A DNA stretch of 64,000 bases from Deinococcus sp. KSM4-11 (GTDB lineage: Bacteria; Deinococcota; Deinococci; Deinococcales; Deinococcaceae): assembly GCF_004801415.1 (NCBI RefSeq), contig NZ_SSNX01000001.1, forward strand, positions 186,001-250,000, read 5' to 3'. The notes beneath the pieces were generated by a model. The model saw only the letters and a program-made list of their open reading frames with translations. It was not told the DNA's origin and did not search any database. This document shows positions 8,668 to 17,138 of the stretch, one piece after another; position 1 is the first letter of the stretch, and each line of letters begins with the position of its first letter. The position numbers and the translations under genes are program-made.

Positions 8668-9702
8668 ATGATCCTGAAGGAGTCCACGCCGGCCCCGACC
8701 ACCGACCGCTTCCAGCGCGCCGGCGACGAGGCCGAGAAGCAGATGGCCCACTACCTGCGCCGCGCGTTCGGGGCCGATCCTGCCATCCACGTCTTCAACG
8801 ACCTGCGCCTGGAACACGGTGGCGAGGCGGCCCAGATCGACCACCTGGTGCTGCACAAGGCTGGGTTCATCATTATCGAAAGCAAGAGCGTGACCAGTTC
8901 CGTGAGCATCAACGACCGCGAGGAGTGGGCACGGGAGTGGAAGGGCCAGAAGCGCGGCATGCCCTCGCCGGTGCTGCAGGCGCGGCGGCAGGGGGATCTG
9001 CTGCGGGCGCTGCTGCAGGCCCACCGGGAGGAGCTGCGCAACAAGATCCTGTTCGGCATGAAGCAGGGTGGCTTCCAGGGATTCCTCATCGACGTCGTGG
9101 TGGCGATCAGCGACAGCGGCGTGGTGCAGACCCACCAGGCGCTCCCCGAGGTCAAGAAGGCCGACCAGGTGCCGGATCGCGTGAAGGAGCTGATGGCGGA
9201 GCACAGCGCGCTCGCGCACCCGTTCTCGCGCGACAAGCGCAGCGAGCAGTGGGGCTTCAACCTCACTCCAGAGGAGTTCACCAAGGTCAGCGCGTTCCTG
9301 CGGGCCAGGCACACCGAGCGGCACGCCGCGCCGGCGCCGTTGGGTACCGAGCCTCCCGCTACCGCGCCGGCGGCGGTGGGCCGGCACGCTCCAGAGCGCC
9401 CCACCTCGGTGCCGGCGCCGTCGGTTGGAACCCCGCGCCTGGCCCCGGCGCCGTCGATTTCTTCGCCCACCAGGGCCGACCCTGTAGCGGCGTTCCAGTG
9501 CGGCAAGTGCGGTGGCGGCGACCTGGAGATCAAGTTTGGGCGCAGCTACTACTTCCACTGCCGGGCCTGCGACGGGAACACCGCGATCCGGCTGACGTGC
9601 CCGGCGTGCGGGGCGGCGGCGCGCACCCGCAAGGTTGGGCCGCAGTTCTACCGGGACTGCCCGGCGTGCACGCGCTCGGAGTTGTACTTCACCAACCCGT
9701 AG
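8668..9702 (+). CDS. NERD-domain nuclease-like protein with C-terminal zinc ribbons
   Basis: The 344-residue protein starts with a NERD domain (about 15-130). IDHLVLHKAGFIIIESKS gives the D...ExK core of the PD-(D/E)xK nuclease fold. A long helical part follows, then an Ala/Pro-rich linker (about 220-270). The C-terminus has paired Cys motifs, CGKCGG, CRACD, CPACG and CPACT, which would make two zinc ribbons like those of topoisomerase I tails. NERD proteins are thought to cut or process nucleic acids, and related proteins occur in defence contexts. The gene is convergent with the mobile element and separated from it by two bases, so it may be element cargo. Domain assignment is good; activity is inferred. 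Confidence 0.85.
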   Translation: MILKESTPAPTTDRFQRAGDEAEKQMAHYLRRAFGADPAIHVFNDLRLEHGGEAAQIDHLVLHKAGFIIIESKSVTSSVSINDREEWAREWKGQKRGMPSPVLQARRQGDLLRALLQAHREELRNKILFGMKQGGFQGFLIDVVVAISDSGVVQTHQALPEVKKADQVPDRVKELMAEHSALAHPFSRDKRSEQWGFNLTPEEFTKVSAFLRARHTERHAAPAPLGTEPPATAPAAVGRHAPERPTSVPAPSVGTPRLAPAPSISSPTRADPVAAFQCGKCGGGDLEIKFGRSYYFHCRACDGNTAIRLTCPACGAAARTRKVGPQFYRDCPACTRSELYFTNP

Positions 9703-9704
9703 GT

Positions 9705-10274
9705 TCATATTCCGGCGACGTCGAGCTCGACGTCCACCATCCAGCCGTGGTCACCATGGCCGCGATCCGCCCACGCCGCGCCAGTCAGGATGACCCGCCT
9801 GCTGGCGGTCGGTGGCACGTCGCCGTACGCGCGCTGCGCCTGCCACACCGGCGCGGCGACGATGCCCGGCACGCCCGCGAGGAGCAGGCCATCGGGGGCT
9901 GCGTGGGTGATCCATTGTGCGCCGCCCAGCGGGATCGGTAACCGCACGTGCGGCGCGCCGGCCCCGCCGAGCGCCGGCTCACCCATCTGAGCGCGCTGGC
10001 TGGCGATGGCGTTGACCAGCAGCGTGACGGGCACGCCGGCCACGTCGCCTCCTCGGCGCAGTTCCTGGGCTTCACCTTCGGGCGTGCGGTCAGGGTGGTC
10101 AGCACCGCCCAGTAGCGCGGCGACCGAGACGTCCTGTCCGGCCGCCTGCCAGTACGCCTGCTCGGCGGTGGCGAGGGCGACCAGGCCGCAGGCGGCGCGC
10201 AGCTGGCGCAGGTGGTGGAGCTGTTCGGGGGTGGGGTGCAGGGGCAGTTCGTGGAGGCGAAGTCGTGGGGTCAT
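9705..10274 (-). CDS. TnpB-like N-terminal-half protein lacking RuvC
   Basis: This 189-residue protein starts at an ATG that overlaps the primase stop (ATGA). Its opening, LPLHPTPEQLHHLRQLRAA, matches that of the TnpB-like protein two genes upstream in the operon (QPLHPTPGQLRGLRRM) and the helix-turn-helix start of OrfB/TnpB proteins. A second shared segment is VTLLVNAIASQRAQ against SALGWAVSSVAQ. A third is the end, VILTGAAW...GWMVDVELDV against VVLRDVG...RWEVVWSFHV. It then stops exactly where the nuclease continues into RuvC motif I. It therefore looks like a TnpB REC/wedge module without RuvC or zinc finger. A role in RNA binding or as a regulator of the nuclease is inference from these short alignments. 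Confidence 0.6.
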   Translation of the reverse strand: MTPRLRLHELPLHPTPEQLHHLRQLRAACGLVALATAEQAYWQAAGQDVSVAALLGGADHPDRTPEGEAQELRRGGDVAGVPVTLLVNAIASQRAQMGEPALGGAGAPHVRLPIPLGGAQWITHAAPDGLLLAGVPGIVAAPVWQAQRAYGDVPPTASRRVILTGAAWADRGHGDHGWMVDVELDVAGI

Positions 10275-11203
10275 CGTGGCGTCCTTGGGGTGTGGTAGGT
10301 GGGGGGCAGCGGCTGCAGCGCGGTGGCGATGGTGCGCGCGCCGTACGTCAAGCCGGTGCGGCTGACACGCTGAATCCAGCGCGCCGGGCGGTAGAGGGCC
10401 GCACCGTGTAACAGCCGCTCGAGCTGCGCCGGGTCGGCCGTGTGCTGGGCAAGCAGCCGCGCGAGGGCGAGGTCGGCGCGGGAGTGGTCGCCGAGGTGAA
10501 GCGTGAGATCGCCGGCGTCGTACAGGTATGCGAAATACGCGCCGTGGGTATGCCGCGCGAGGCGCAGCACCTCGGCGTCGGCGCGCTGAGGTGGCTGAGG
10601 TTCAGAACGCCCGGGCGCTCCTGAGTGCGGCGTGACCAGGGCATGCAGCGCGCGCAGCCCAGCTCGGCGCGGTTCCACGGTGCTGGGGCTCCCTGGCAGG
10701 TGGCGGCCGCTGCAGGTCACGTACCCCGCGCTGATCAGCTCCAGCCCGGCGCCGCGCCGCCCGGCCACCGGGAGCGTGCCCAGCGCCAGGGCGTGGAGGC
10801 CGCTGCCCGACACGCTCACCTCCGTGTAGGTCGGGCCAAGCGTATCCAGCAGCCGCTGCGCGACCGGGTCGACGGTGCCGTTCACCAGCGCGTCGTCGAT
10901 GTCGACCGCAACCAGCGGCAGTCCACCGATCACCGCGCGGCCCGCGTCGAGGGCGAGCCCAATGCCCGCGCAGCGCCCGGCGCGCCACAGCGCCAGGGCG
11001 TCGCCAAACGGCAGGCGCCACCGGGGATCACCGGAATCCACCGGGTACAGCCGCCCACCGGCCACGCGGCACGGCCGTTTGCCTAGGCGGCCAGTGCGGC
11101 GCGGCTCCAGGCGGAACGGCAGGTAGGCGTTGACTGCGCGCAGCGCCGCCGGCCAGTGGCACTCCAGAACGTCCCACGGGCCCGGCGGCGCCTCACCCGT
11201 CAC
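10271..11203 (-). CDS. PrimPol-type DNA primase/polymerase (AEP superfamily)
   Basis: The protein has 310 residues from GTG 11203, overlapping the end of the TnpB-like gene by 11 bases. It shows the archaeo-eukaryotic primase signature in order: the metal-binding LVAVDIDD (Asp101, Asp103), SGSGLHAL (132-139, the sGxGxH motif), and ELISAGYVTCSGRHL (about 155-169). This is the pattern of phage and plasmid PrimPol and NrS-1-type polymerases, which make primers and can extend DNA. There is no helicase domain in the same chain; the DnaB-like protein of this operon would supply unwinding. The C-terminal 100 or so residues are helical and unassigned. A longer start up to 11386 would run over the nuclease gene and is unlikely. 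Confidence 0.8.
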   Translation of the reverse strand: MTGEAPPGPWDVLECHWPAALRAVNAYLPFRLEPRRTGRLGKRPCRVAGGRLYPVDSGDPRWRLPFGDALALWRAGRCAGIGLALDAGRAVIGGLPLVAVDIDDALVNGTVDPVAQRLLDTLGPTYTEVSVSGSGLHALALGTLPVAGRRGAGLELISAGYVTCSGRHLPGSPSTVEPRRAGLRALHALVTPHSGAPGRSEPQPPQRADAEVLRLARHTHGAYFAYLYDAGDLTLHLGDHSRADLALARLLAQHTADPAQLERLLHGAALYRPARWIQRVSRTGLTYGARTIATALQPLPPTYHTPRTPR

Positions 11204-12572
11204 GGCGGGCCGCCAGCATCTGCAGGGCGCGCTGCCGGTGGTTGCGCGCCGCGTTGATGTCCGCCGCTTCCCGCTGGCCGCACGGGCACGTGAACGGCCG
11301 CCCGCTCCCCGGCCGCGGCCGAACCCGGCCGCACCGTGAGCAGGTGCGCGTGGAGTACGCCGGCGGGGTGCGGATGAGCTCCACACCGTGCACCGGGGCC
11401 AGCGCCGTCAACCAGTCCAACGCGGCGCGGATGCCGATTCCGGGATCGCCGGCGTAGTCCGCGTAGCTGCCGTGCCAGCGGAAGCCGCCCCAGGCGACGT
11501 CTTCCACCGCGCACACCCGGTGCATCAGCGCGAGGGCGATCAGCTGCTCATGCCCTGGCCGCATGCGTTCAAACAGGGCCCGCCGTGCCCACGCCCGGGC
11601 GCGCCGCTCGCCGTGAGGGGTGATGCCTGGGCCAGGATCCAGGGCAGGCCAGACCCACGCCCCGGCGTGTGGCCGCGGGATCACCCCGTGCATGGCCGCT
11701 GACGCGTACGCCCAGGTGTGGCGCTGACCAGGGTCGACGCCCAGGACGTCATCAACGAGCCACCTGCTGGGCGCCGGGACGTGAAACGACCACACCACTT
11801 CCCAGCGCGGCGCCGTGGGGGTGCCTACGTCACGCAGGACGACCTGGTCGCGGCAGGTCGGAGCGCCCGGTGGCGGCGCCGGTGGCGCGCTGCGGCCGTC
11901 CAGTAGCAGCCCCACGGAGGCGTACCGGGCCCGCAGGCGCAACGCGTCAGCCGCCGGCTGGGGCGCACCACCGCTAAAGAACGCGGCTTCTGCCTGCGTC
12001 AGCCGCTCGGCTTCCCGCCCCAGCCGAGCGTGATGGCGGTGCCACAGGGCCTGGGCAAAGGGCGTCGGCAGCAGGTACAGGTCGGCCTCCACCAGGGCGT
12101 GGTCACCGAGGCCGAGAATCTCCAGGGTGACCTCATCGACCGGCAGCACGTTGCGCAGCGCGATGACAGGCGGTGGGAGGGCATCTAGGGTCGTCAGATC
12201 GCTGACGCGGCGCGGCCGCAGGGCGGGGGCGCGCCACACCTGCGCCACGCTGCTGACCGCCCACCCAAGCGCGCTCGCCGGCATGGACGGCCAGCCGAGG
12301 CTCCCGCGCAGGTGCTGGAGCTCACCCACGAGGCGCTGCTGGGTCACCGTGGGCGGCCACACCCGCGCATCGGGCGCCAGGCGGGGGAGCGGCGCCGCCC
12401 GGCCCGGCGCGGCGTCGACCAGGCTGAGCGGGTGGCCCGCAGCGTGGTGCAGCAGGGCCGTATGCACGGTGAGCTGCGCCGCGCGCACGGCGCTGGCCAT
12501 ACGGCGCAACCCCCGGAGCTGGCCGGGGGTCGGGTGAAGGGGCTGGGAAAAATCAACATGTCGATCCGTCAA
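11193..12572 (-). CDS. TnpB-like RNA-guided nuclease family protein
   Basis: The start is taken as TTG 12572, which has GAGGAG five bases upstream; the frame could extend to 12635. The 459-residue protein carries a complete RuvC triad in TnpB/OrfB arrangement: VLGVDPGQ (Asp280), CAVEDVAW (Glu357) and EAADINAARN (Asp438). A zinc finger lies between the last two (CSRCG at 411-415, then CPC at 429-431, one residue shorter than the usual CxxC). The N-terminus has the HPTPxQLxxLR helix-turn-helix. TnpB proteins are RNA-guided DNA nucleases usually carried by IS200/IS605 elements. Here there is no TnpA, and the gene sits inside a replication operon and overlaps the primase. It is probably a domesticated copy; an active guide RNA has not been identified. 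Confidence 0.82.
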   Translation of the reverse strand: MTDRHVDFSQPLHPTPGQLRGLRRMASAVRAAQLTVHTALLHHAAGHPLSLVDAAPGRAAPLPRLAPDARVWPPTVTQQRLVGELQHLRGSLGWPSMPASALGWAVSSVAQVWRAPALRPRRVSDLTTLDALPPPVIALRNVLPVDEVTLEILGLGDHALVEADLYLLPTPFAQALWHRHHARLGREAERLTQAEAAFFSGGAPQPAADALRLRARYASVGLLLDGRSAPPAPPPGAPTCRDQVVLRDVGTPTAPRWEVVWSFHVPAPSRWLVDDVLGVDPGQRHTWAYASAAMHGVIPRPHAGAWVWPALDPGPGITPHGERRARAWARRALFERMRPGHEQLIALALMHRVCAVEDVAWGGFRWHGSYADYAGDPGIGIRAALDWLTALAPVHGVELIRTPPAYSTRTCSRCGRVRPRPGSGRPFTCPCGQREAADINAARNHRQRALQMLAARRDG

Positions 12573-12757
12573 TGGGTCTCCTCTGAGATCGGCGTGCCTG
12601 GCGCGGTCTACCGTCGCACGCAGCCAACACCTCATTGACGTTTCAAGATGGGTGTGGTTCGGGGCTGTTTACGTGGTTCCACCCCTGCTGCTTCTATCCC
12701 CCCTCCCCGTGCTCAGTTCTTCCGTTGACTACCAAGACGCTGTGGCCTTGCGGCCGT

Positions 12758-13510
12758 TCAGCTCCCTAGCAGCCGCGCGATCACGGCGCCGACCAGACTG
12801 CTGGCGCCGGACACCACGGCCACAGGCCACAGCGCCGCCCACGACGCCGAACGTGACTGGGTGGCCAGCCGGTGGTGGGCCGCGACCCAGGCATCCAGGG
12901 CGGCGGTGAGCGCGCTCAGGTGATCGGTCCGCTGCCTGAGGTCGCGCGCGCTGGCCGTCACCGTGTTGTTGGCCTGCCGGATTCGCTCAAGGTGGGGGAG
13001 CACCTGGGGCAGTTCCAGCGTCATGCGGTTCAGGGCCGCGTACAGATCCGCGAGGACATCCCGGTGCTCCTCGACGACGCCACCGAGCTGGGGGGCCACC
13101 TCGGTCAGGCGCCAGCTGACGGCGCGCAGATCCGCGACCATCTCGCCCAGCGGCGCCGGATCGGCCGGTTCCTCATCCGGGGCCGCAGCCACCCATCCGC
13201 GGGCCGTGAGCAGCGCGGCCAGGGCGGCGCGCCGGCTGCGGGCGCGCCCGGACTCCCGGTGGGCGCGCGCGAGGGCCATCAACACCAGGAGTTCTTCCGG
13301 GTACATCCGCCCACCCGACGACCCCGTGGGCAGGGCGCCGCCGAGCAGCCCCTCGGCCTCGTCGCCGAACCGCCGCAGGGCCTCGTCGGACAGTTGCAGG
13401 CGCGCGCGGGCGCTGGCGGTTGGGATGAGGGGGCCGAACTCGCCCTCCAGCATGCGGTCGTACAGGGTCGCCTCGGCCTCCGTGTCCCCACCGTCCGGGG
13501 TGGGGATCAC
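12758..13510 (-). CDS. Membrane-anchored coiled-coil protein of the element
   Basis: The start is GTG 13510, overlapping the preceding stop as GTGA, and gives 250 residues. The N-terminal half is helical and charged, with a region (PEELLVLMALARAHRESGRA) that could be a small DNA-binding or interaction domain. Residues from about 150 to 225 are heptad-like and should form a coiled coil. The C-terminus is a single hydrophobic helix (WPVAVVSGASSLVGAVIARLL) that would anchor the protein with most of it in the cytoplasm. I do not recognise a family. A tether for element DNA or for the replication complex is possible but unproven. Confidence 0.65.
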   Translation of the reverse strand: MIPTPDGGDTEAEATLYDRMLEGEFGPLIPTASARARLQLSDEALRRFGDEAEGLLGGALPTGSSGGRMYPEELLVLMALARAHRESGRARSRRAALAALLTARGWVAAAPDEEPADPAPLGEMVADLRAVSWRLTEVAPQLGGVVEEHRDVLADLYAALNRMTLELPQVLPHLERIRQANNTVTASARDLRQRTDHLSALTAALDAWVAAHHRLATQSRSASWAALWPVAVVSGASSLVGAVIARLLGS

Positions 13511-14181
13511 TGCGCCGCCCCCAGATCTGGGATACGGAGCCGTTCCCCCACGCCACCGTCGTGGGGCCGGGGGGGGCACCAGTCCACCGTGCGGACGACG
13601 ACCACGGCGGTGTCGGGCAGGACGCGGCGCGCCAGGGTGAGGATCCTCCGGGTGCGGGCCTCTGAGCCCGTGCCCCACAGCTGGGGCCGGGGAACGTCGC
13701 CGCGGCGCTGGGGCTGGGCGTAGCTCAGGAGGCGCTCGGCCAGCACAGCGGTCGTGTGCGAGCCCGCGTCATACTCGACCCACCAGTGGTCAACCTCCCC
13801 ATCCGCCCAGCACGTCCACACGGCGTCGGGGGTGGGAAGGCTCAGCCAGCGGTCGGGCGAAAGTTGTACGGCGCCGTCGTGCGCGCGCACCGTCCAGGTG
13901 CCCCACCCGGCCCCACAGTGGTGCCGCAGCGCCGCGGTGCCGGCCAGCTGGCGAAGCAGATCCCCGTCGTAGGCGGCCACCCGGGCGTCCCGGCAGAGAA
14001 AGGTGACGTGGTGCGGGGTGCTGTGGCGGGTGAGCCCGAGGCGGCGCTCGGCGAGGGGCCACCCGGCGGTGGCGGCGTGGTTCAGGATGGTGGGCACGTC
14101 GTGGCCCGTGAGGCGACACGCCTGCCCCACGGTCAGGGCGAGGTCGAGGCGAAGGGCGCGGGCGAGGGTTTCCAGGGTCAT
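13507..14181 (-). CDS. Replication-relaxation-like protein (winged helix plus nuclease-like fold)
   Basis: The start is ATG 14181, because GGAG is six bases upstream, giving 224 residues. The N-terminal 60 or so residues look like a winged helix (LTVGQACRLTGHDVPTILNHAATAGW...RLGL). The remainder resembles the replication-relaxation family of plasmids and integrative elements: LPTPDAVWTC, then WWVEYDAGSHT, then LLSYA, an arrangement reminiscent of a PD-(D/E)xK core with Asp and Glu in place. It lies in the replication operon and overlaps the membrane-protein start. The family assignment rests on motif pattern only. Confidence 0.55.
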   Translation of the reverse strand: MTLETLARALRLDLALTVGQACRLTGHDVPTILNHAATAGWPLAERRLGLTRHSTPHHVTFLCRDARVAAYDGDLLRQLAGTAALRHHCGAGWGTWTVRAHDGAVQLSPDRWLSLPTPDAVWTCWADGEVDHWWVEYDAGSHTTAVLAERLLSYAQPQRRGDVPRPQLWGTGSEARTRRILTLARRVLPDTAVVVVRTVDWCPPRPHDGGVGERLRIPDLGAAQ

Positions 14182-14231
14182 GGTCATCTCCAGGGGCCAC
14201 GGTGGGCCGGTTCGGGCCATGACCGTGGTGG

Positions 14232-14729
14232 TCAGGCTCGGGATGCGCGGGCTTGACGGGTTGCGGCTTCCTTGGCCGCCTTATCGGCCTTGGCGGCGAA
14301 GTCGGTGCGCCAGTCGATGGCCTCAACAGACAGGCGCAGTTTGGCGGCCACTCGGCAGGCCTCATAGGCCGAAGGCTGCAGGCGTCGCAGCCGCCACTCG
14401 GTGACGGTCTTGGTGGGCCGGCCGGTGGCGACCTTGACGTCAGAGCGGTTCAGGCCGGCGGCGTCCAGCGCGTCGGCGAAGGTCAGGCGCTCCAGGGGCA
14501 CCAGATCACCGGGCGCGATCTCCCGCAGCAGCAGCGTGGTGGCCCCGACGGTCAGCTGATGCTGGGCCACCAGGGCGGCCGCGGCGTCGGCCGCGGCCTG
14601 GCCAGACAGCCCGAGCTCCTTGAGCGCGCCCGTCAGCCGATCTCCGGTGAGCACCTGCAGGCGAATCTGCTGAGATCCGAAGTGCACAGCGGCCAGGGCG
14701 AAACTGCGGGCTTGGGTGAGCTTGTCCAT
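14232..14729 (-). CDS. Element protein with possible C-terminal helix-turn-helix
   Basis: This is a 165-residue protein from ATG 14729 (MDKLTQARSF). It is almost wholly helical by composition. The C-terminal half, DVKVATGRPTKTVTEWRLRRLQ followed by YEACRVAAKLRLSVEAIDW, could be a helix-turn-helix of the type that recognises DNA. The tail is Ala/Lys-rich. It lies 40 bases beyond the helicase stop, in the same direction. The name is not known to me. A helicase accessory or transcription factor of the element would be reasonable, but this is only context. Confidence 0.6.
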   Translation of the reverse strand: MDKLTQARSFALAAVHFGSQQIRLQVLTGDRLTGALKELGLSGQAAADAAAALVAQHQLTVGATTLLLREIAPGDLVPLERLTFADALDAAGLNRSDVKVATGRPTKTVTEWRLRRLQPSAYEACRVAAKLRLSVEAIDWRTDFAAKADKAAKEAATRQARASRA

Positions 14730-14769
14730 GGCTTCACCGTAGCAGCGGGGTCTCGGCGGGTTCGAGTAT

Positions 14770-16119
14770 TCAGAGCGGAACCAGCCGCTGACAGCTCCCG
14801 TCCCACCCGGCCCGAACCGTGGTGACCGTGCCGTGGCGCTGCTTGGCAATGATCAGTTCCAAGATCCCGGCGTCTGGCGTGTAGGGGTGGTAGTACTCAT
14901 CCCGGTAGGCCATGACCACGGTGTCGGCAAAGGCCTCAATTTCACCGCTCTGGCGCAGGTCACTGAGCACGGGTCGGTGGTCGGCACGGTACTCGGCGGC
15001 GCGCGACAGCTGAGCAAGCAGCCAGATCGCCACGCCATGCCGGCGCGCCGCCGCCTTGAGCTGGGCCGTGATTCGCCCCAGCACCACCGTCTCGTTGCTG
15101 CGGCCGTCATCAGCAACGATGCAGTGCAGGTGATCCACCACCACCAGCCGCACGCCGGTCGAGGCGGCGTGGGCGATCGCCTGCTCAAGCTGTTCTGGGG
15201 TCTGAAGTTGATCCACTATGTGCAGGGGCAGCGCGTCCAGCCGCGTCGCCGCCGCGTCGAGGCGTTGCAGGCCACGTTCGCCGAGGTCGTGTGGCGCTCC
15301 ATGGGCAGCGCGCATCACGCCGGTGACGTCACACCGGGCCTCACACGCGAGCGCGCGCATGGCGAGCTCGCTCGCGGCCATTTCCAGGCTGATCACCAGG
15401 CCCGGGATTCCGGCTTTGGCCGCCTGCAGCGCGATCCACAGCCCCGTCAGGCTCTTGCCCATCGCAGGGCGACCGGCCAGCACGACCAGGTGGCAGGGCA
15501 GCACCGTGAGCGCCGCGTCCAGCGCCGGCAGCCCGGTGGGGATCAGGGTGGCAGTGGGCTCGGGGTGATGGATCTGGGTGATCACCGTGCGCGCGAGCGC
15601 GCCGAGGGCCAGACCGGTGGTGGGGCGCCCGATGGGCTGGCCCGCCAGGGCGGTGAGCTCATGGAGCGCGGCGCCGAAGTCGTGGGGCGCCTGCGCGTGG
15701 CGGCGGGTCAGCGTCTGCAGGGCCTGGCTGACGCGGCGCTGGTGGACGGCCTGGCCCAGGGCGGCCCGGTGGGCGTCCAGGGTGTCGACGGTCGAGGCCT
15801 GGGTCGCGAGGGCCGTGAGGTACGCGGGGCCCCCGAGGGCAGCCAGCGGATCTGTTCCCAGGGCGGCCGCGACGGTCACCACGTCCACCACCCCGCCGCC
15901 GAGCTCCTCGATGGTGCGCCACACGCGCTGCTGGGCCCCCCCGAACTCTTCAGCCTGCACGCCGAGCGCGCGCAGGCGGCCCAGGGCGGCGGGACTCGTC
16001 AACGCGGCGCCGAGCAGGGCCGCTCCCGCGAGCTCGGCGGCGTCGTGGGGCGGCGGGGTGGGGGAGGGCGGCGTGGCCGTCGCGCGCTCGGCTCGGGGGG
16101 GTGGGCGGCGCACCGTCAC
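14770..16119 (-). CDS. DnaB-like replicative helicase
   Basis: The protein has 449 residues from GTG 16119, overlapping the initiator stop (GTGA). The N-terminal DnaB domain runs to about 140. The RecA-like domain has Walker A GRPAMGKS (216-223), SLEM, Walker B VVVDHLHCI, and QLSRAAEYR with PVLSDLRQSGEIEAFADTV, the usual DnaB H3/H4 region with its arginine finger area. The function is ATP-driven unwinding at a replication fork as a hexamer. Together with the DnaD-like upstream protein and the PrimPol it forms an element-specific replisome. The length is close to that of cellular DnaB. A prior Pro-rich stretch (residues 5-26) is unusual. Confidence 0.88.
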   Translation of the reverse strand: MTVRRPPPRAERATATPPSPTPPPHDAAELAGAALLGAALTSPAALGRLRALGVQAEEFGGAQQRVWRTIEELGGGVVDVVTVAAALGTDPLAALGGPAYLTALATQASTVDTLDAHRAALGQAVHQRRVSQALQTLTRRHAQAPHDFGAALHELTALAGQPIGRPTTGLALGALARTVITQIHHPEPTATLIPTGLPALDAALTVLPCHLVVLAGRPAMGKSLTGLWIALQAAKAGIPGLVISLEMAASELAMRALACEARCDVTGVMRAAHGAPHDLGERGLQRLDAAATRLDALPLHIVDQLQTPEQLEQAIAHAASTGVRLVVVDHLHCIVADDGRSNETVVLGRITAQLKAAARRHGVAIWLLAQLSRAAEYRADHRPVLSDLRQSGEIEAFADTVVMAYRDEYYHPYTPDAGILELIIAKQRHGTVTTVRAGWDGSCQRLVPL

Positions 16120-17138
16120 GCGATCACCTCGAAGTCCATCAGATCCTTCAGCAAGATTTCGCGGCCGTCTTCGAGCAGCAGGGTGGGCCATCGGCCGCTC
16201 AAGACGTCCTGTACCCGCGCCGTGGTCTCGCCGGCGATGCGCAGCTGATGGTCCAGCACCCGGGCGCGCAGGGCGGCGAGGTCGAGCTCCCCGCGGGATT
16301 CGGTGGGGGCAGCGTCGACCTGGGGTGGCGGTTCCACCCGGGCCAGCACGCGGCTGAGATAGCTCACCGGGTGGCGCACACCCGCCCCCAGGGCCGCCCG
16401 GACAGCGCGCCGCACCCGTGCCGCGCCGTGGGTCGCCAGCGCAGCCTCGACGGCCATGATCACCGCCTGGCCCTGATCGGACGCCGCATCCACCTGACTG
16501 CGGGCAAGCACGGTCTGCAGGTCGCGCCGGATCGGGGCCGCCCCATCGCCTGCCGGGGGGTGAGCTGCACCCTGTGCGCTGTCCCCGGCCTGCGGGCTGC
16601 ACCCCGGTTCCCAGGCCACAGGCGCTGCAGGCCCGCACCCGGCCTCGGGTTCCATACCGCCCGCGCCCGGCGCGGGCCGGGCCTCAGCCTCTGGCTGGAT
16701 AGAAGGCGATTCACCGCGACCGGCCCGGCCGCGGGCGGGTTTCCCGGTGGCGGTGGACGCCGGACGGCCGCCCCCACTGCCAGCGCGCGGCCACGCGGGC
16801 GCCGAGGGTGAGGTGGCGCGGAACACGTACCGCCCCCCGGTAAACCGCCCGCGGATGCGCGGGTTCTGGACATACGTGGCGTAGCCCAGCCGCTCAAGCT
16901 CCTTCAGGCCGGTCTCGACGGCCTCGACGCCCGTGGCGAAGTTGTCGGCGATCTCGGTCACGTAAAACCGCCATTCAATTCCAGGAATCGTCTGGCGCGC
17001 GAGCGCGTAGGTGAGCAGTCCAAGGGCCTTGGCGCTCATGCGCGGATCCATGACCGTCTGCAGCGGCACCGCCACGTAGCCGCGCCCGGGCTCCACGGCC
17101 TGCAGGTGGGGCGTCAGGGCGTTCGCCGGTTCAGTCAT
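16116..17138 (-). CDS. DnaD-like replication initiator/helicase loader
   Basis: The start is ATG 17138, which overlaps the preceding stop by eight bases, giving 340 residues. The N-terminal 110 residues are a winged helix typical of phage and plasmid replication proteins: MDPRMSAKALGLLTYALAR, then VTEIADNFATGVEAVETGLKELERLGY with GGRYVF as the wing. A long low-complexity linker rich in Pro, Ala and Gly (about 120-215) follows. The C-terminal part is helical (VIMAVEAALATHGAARVRRAV, then PVSYLSRVL) and may contact the helicase encoded next. Binding to the element origin is likely, but I could not find iterons. Confidence 0.7.
   Translation of the reverse strand: MTEPANALTPHLQAVEPGRGYVAVPLQTVMDPRMSAKALGLLTYALARQTIPGIEWRFYVTEIADNFATGVEAVETGLKELERLGYATYVQNPRIRGRFTGGRYVFRATSPSAPAWPRAGSGGGRPASTATGKPARGRAGRGESPSIQPEAEARPAPGAGGMEPEAGCGPAAPVAWEPGCSPQAGDSAQGAAHPPAGDGAAPIRRDLQTVLARSQVDAASDQGQAVIMAVEAALATHGAARVRRAVRAALGAGVRHPVSYLSRVLARVEPPPQVDAAPTESRGELDLAALRARVLDHQLRIAGETTARVQDVLSGRWPTLLLEDGREILLKDLMDFEVIA

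Noticed and set aside
11193..12572. Complete IS200/IS605 insertion sequence
   Set aside because: No TnpA gene and no subterminal hairpins were found, and the gene overlaps a primase gene on its 3' side.
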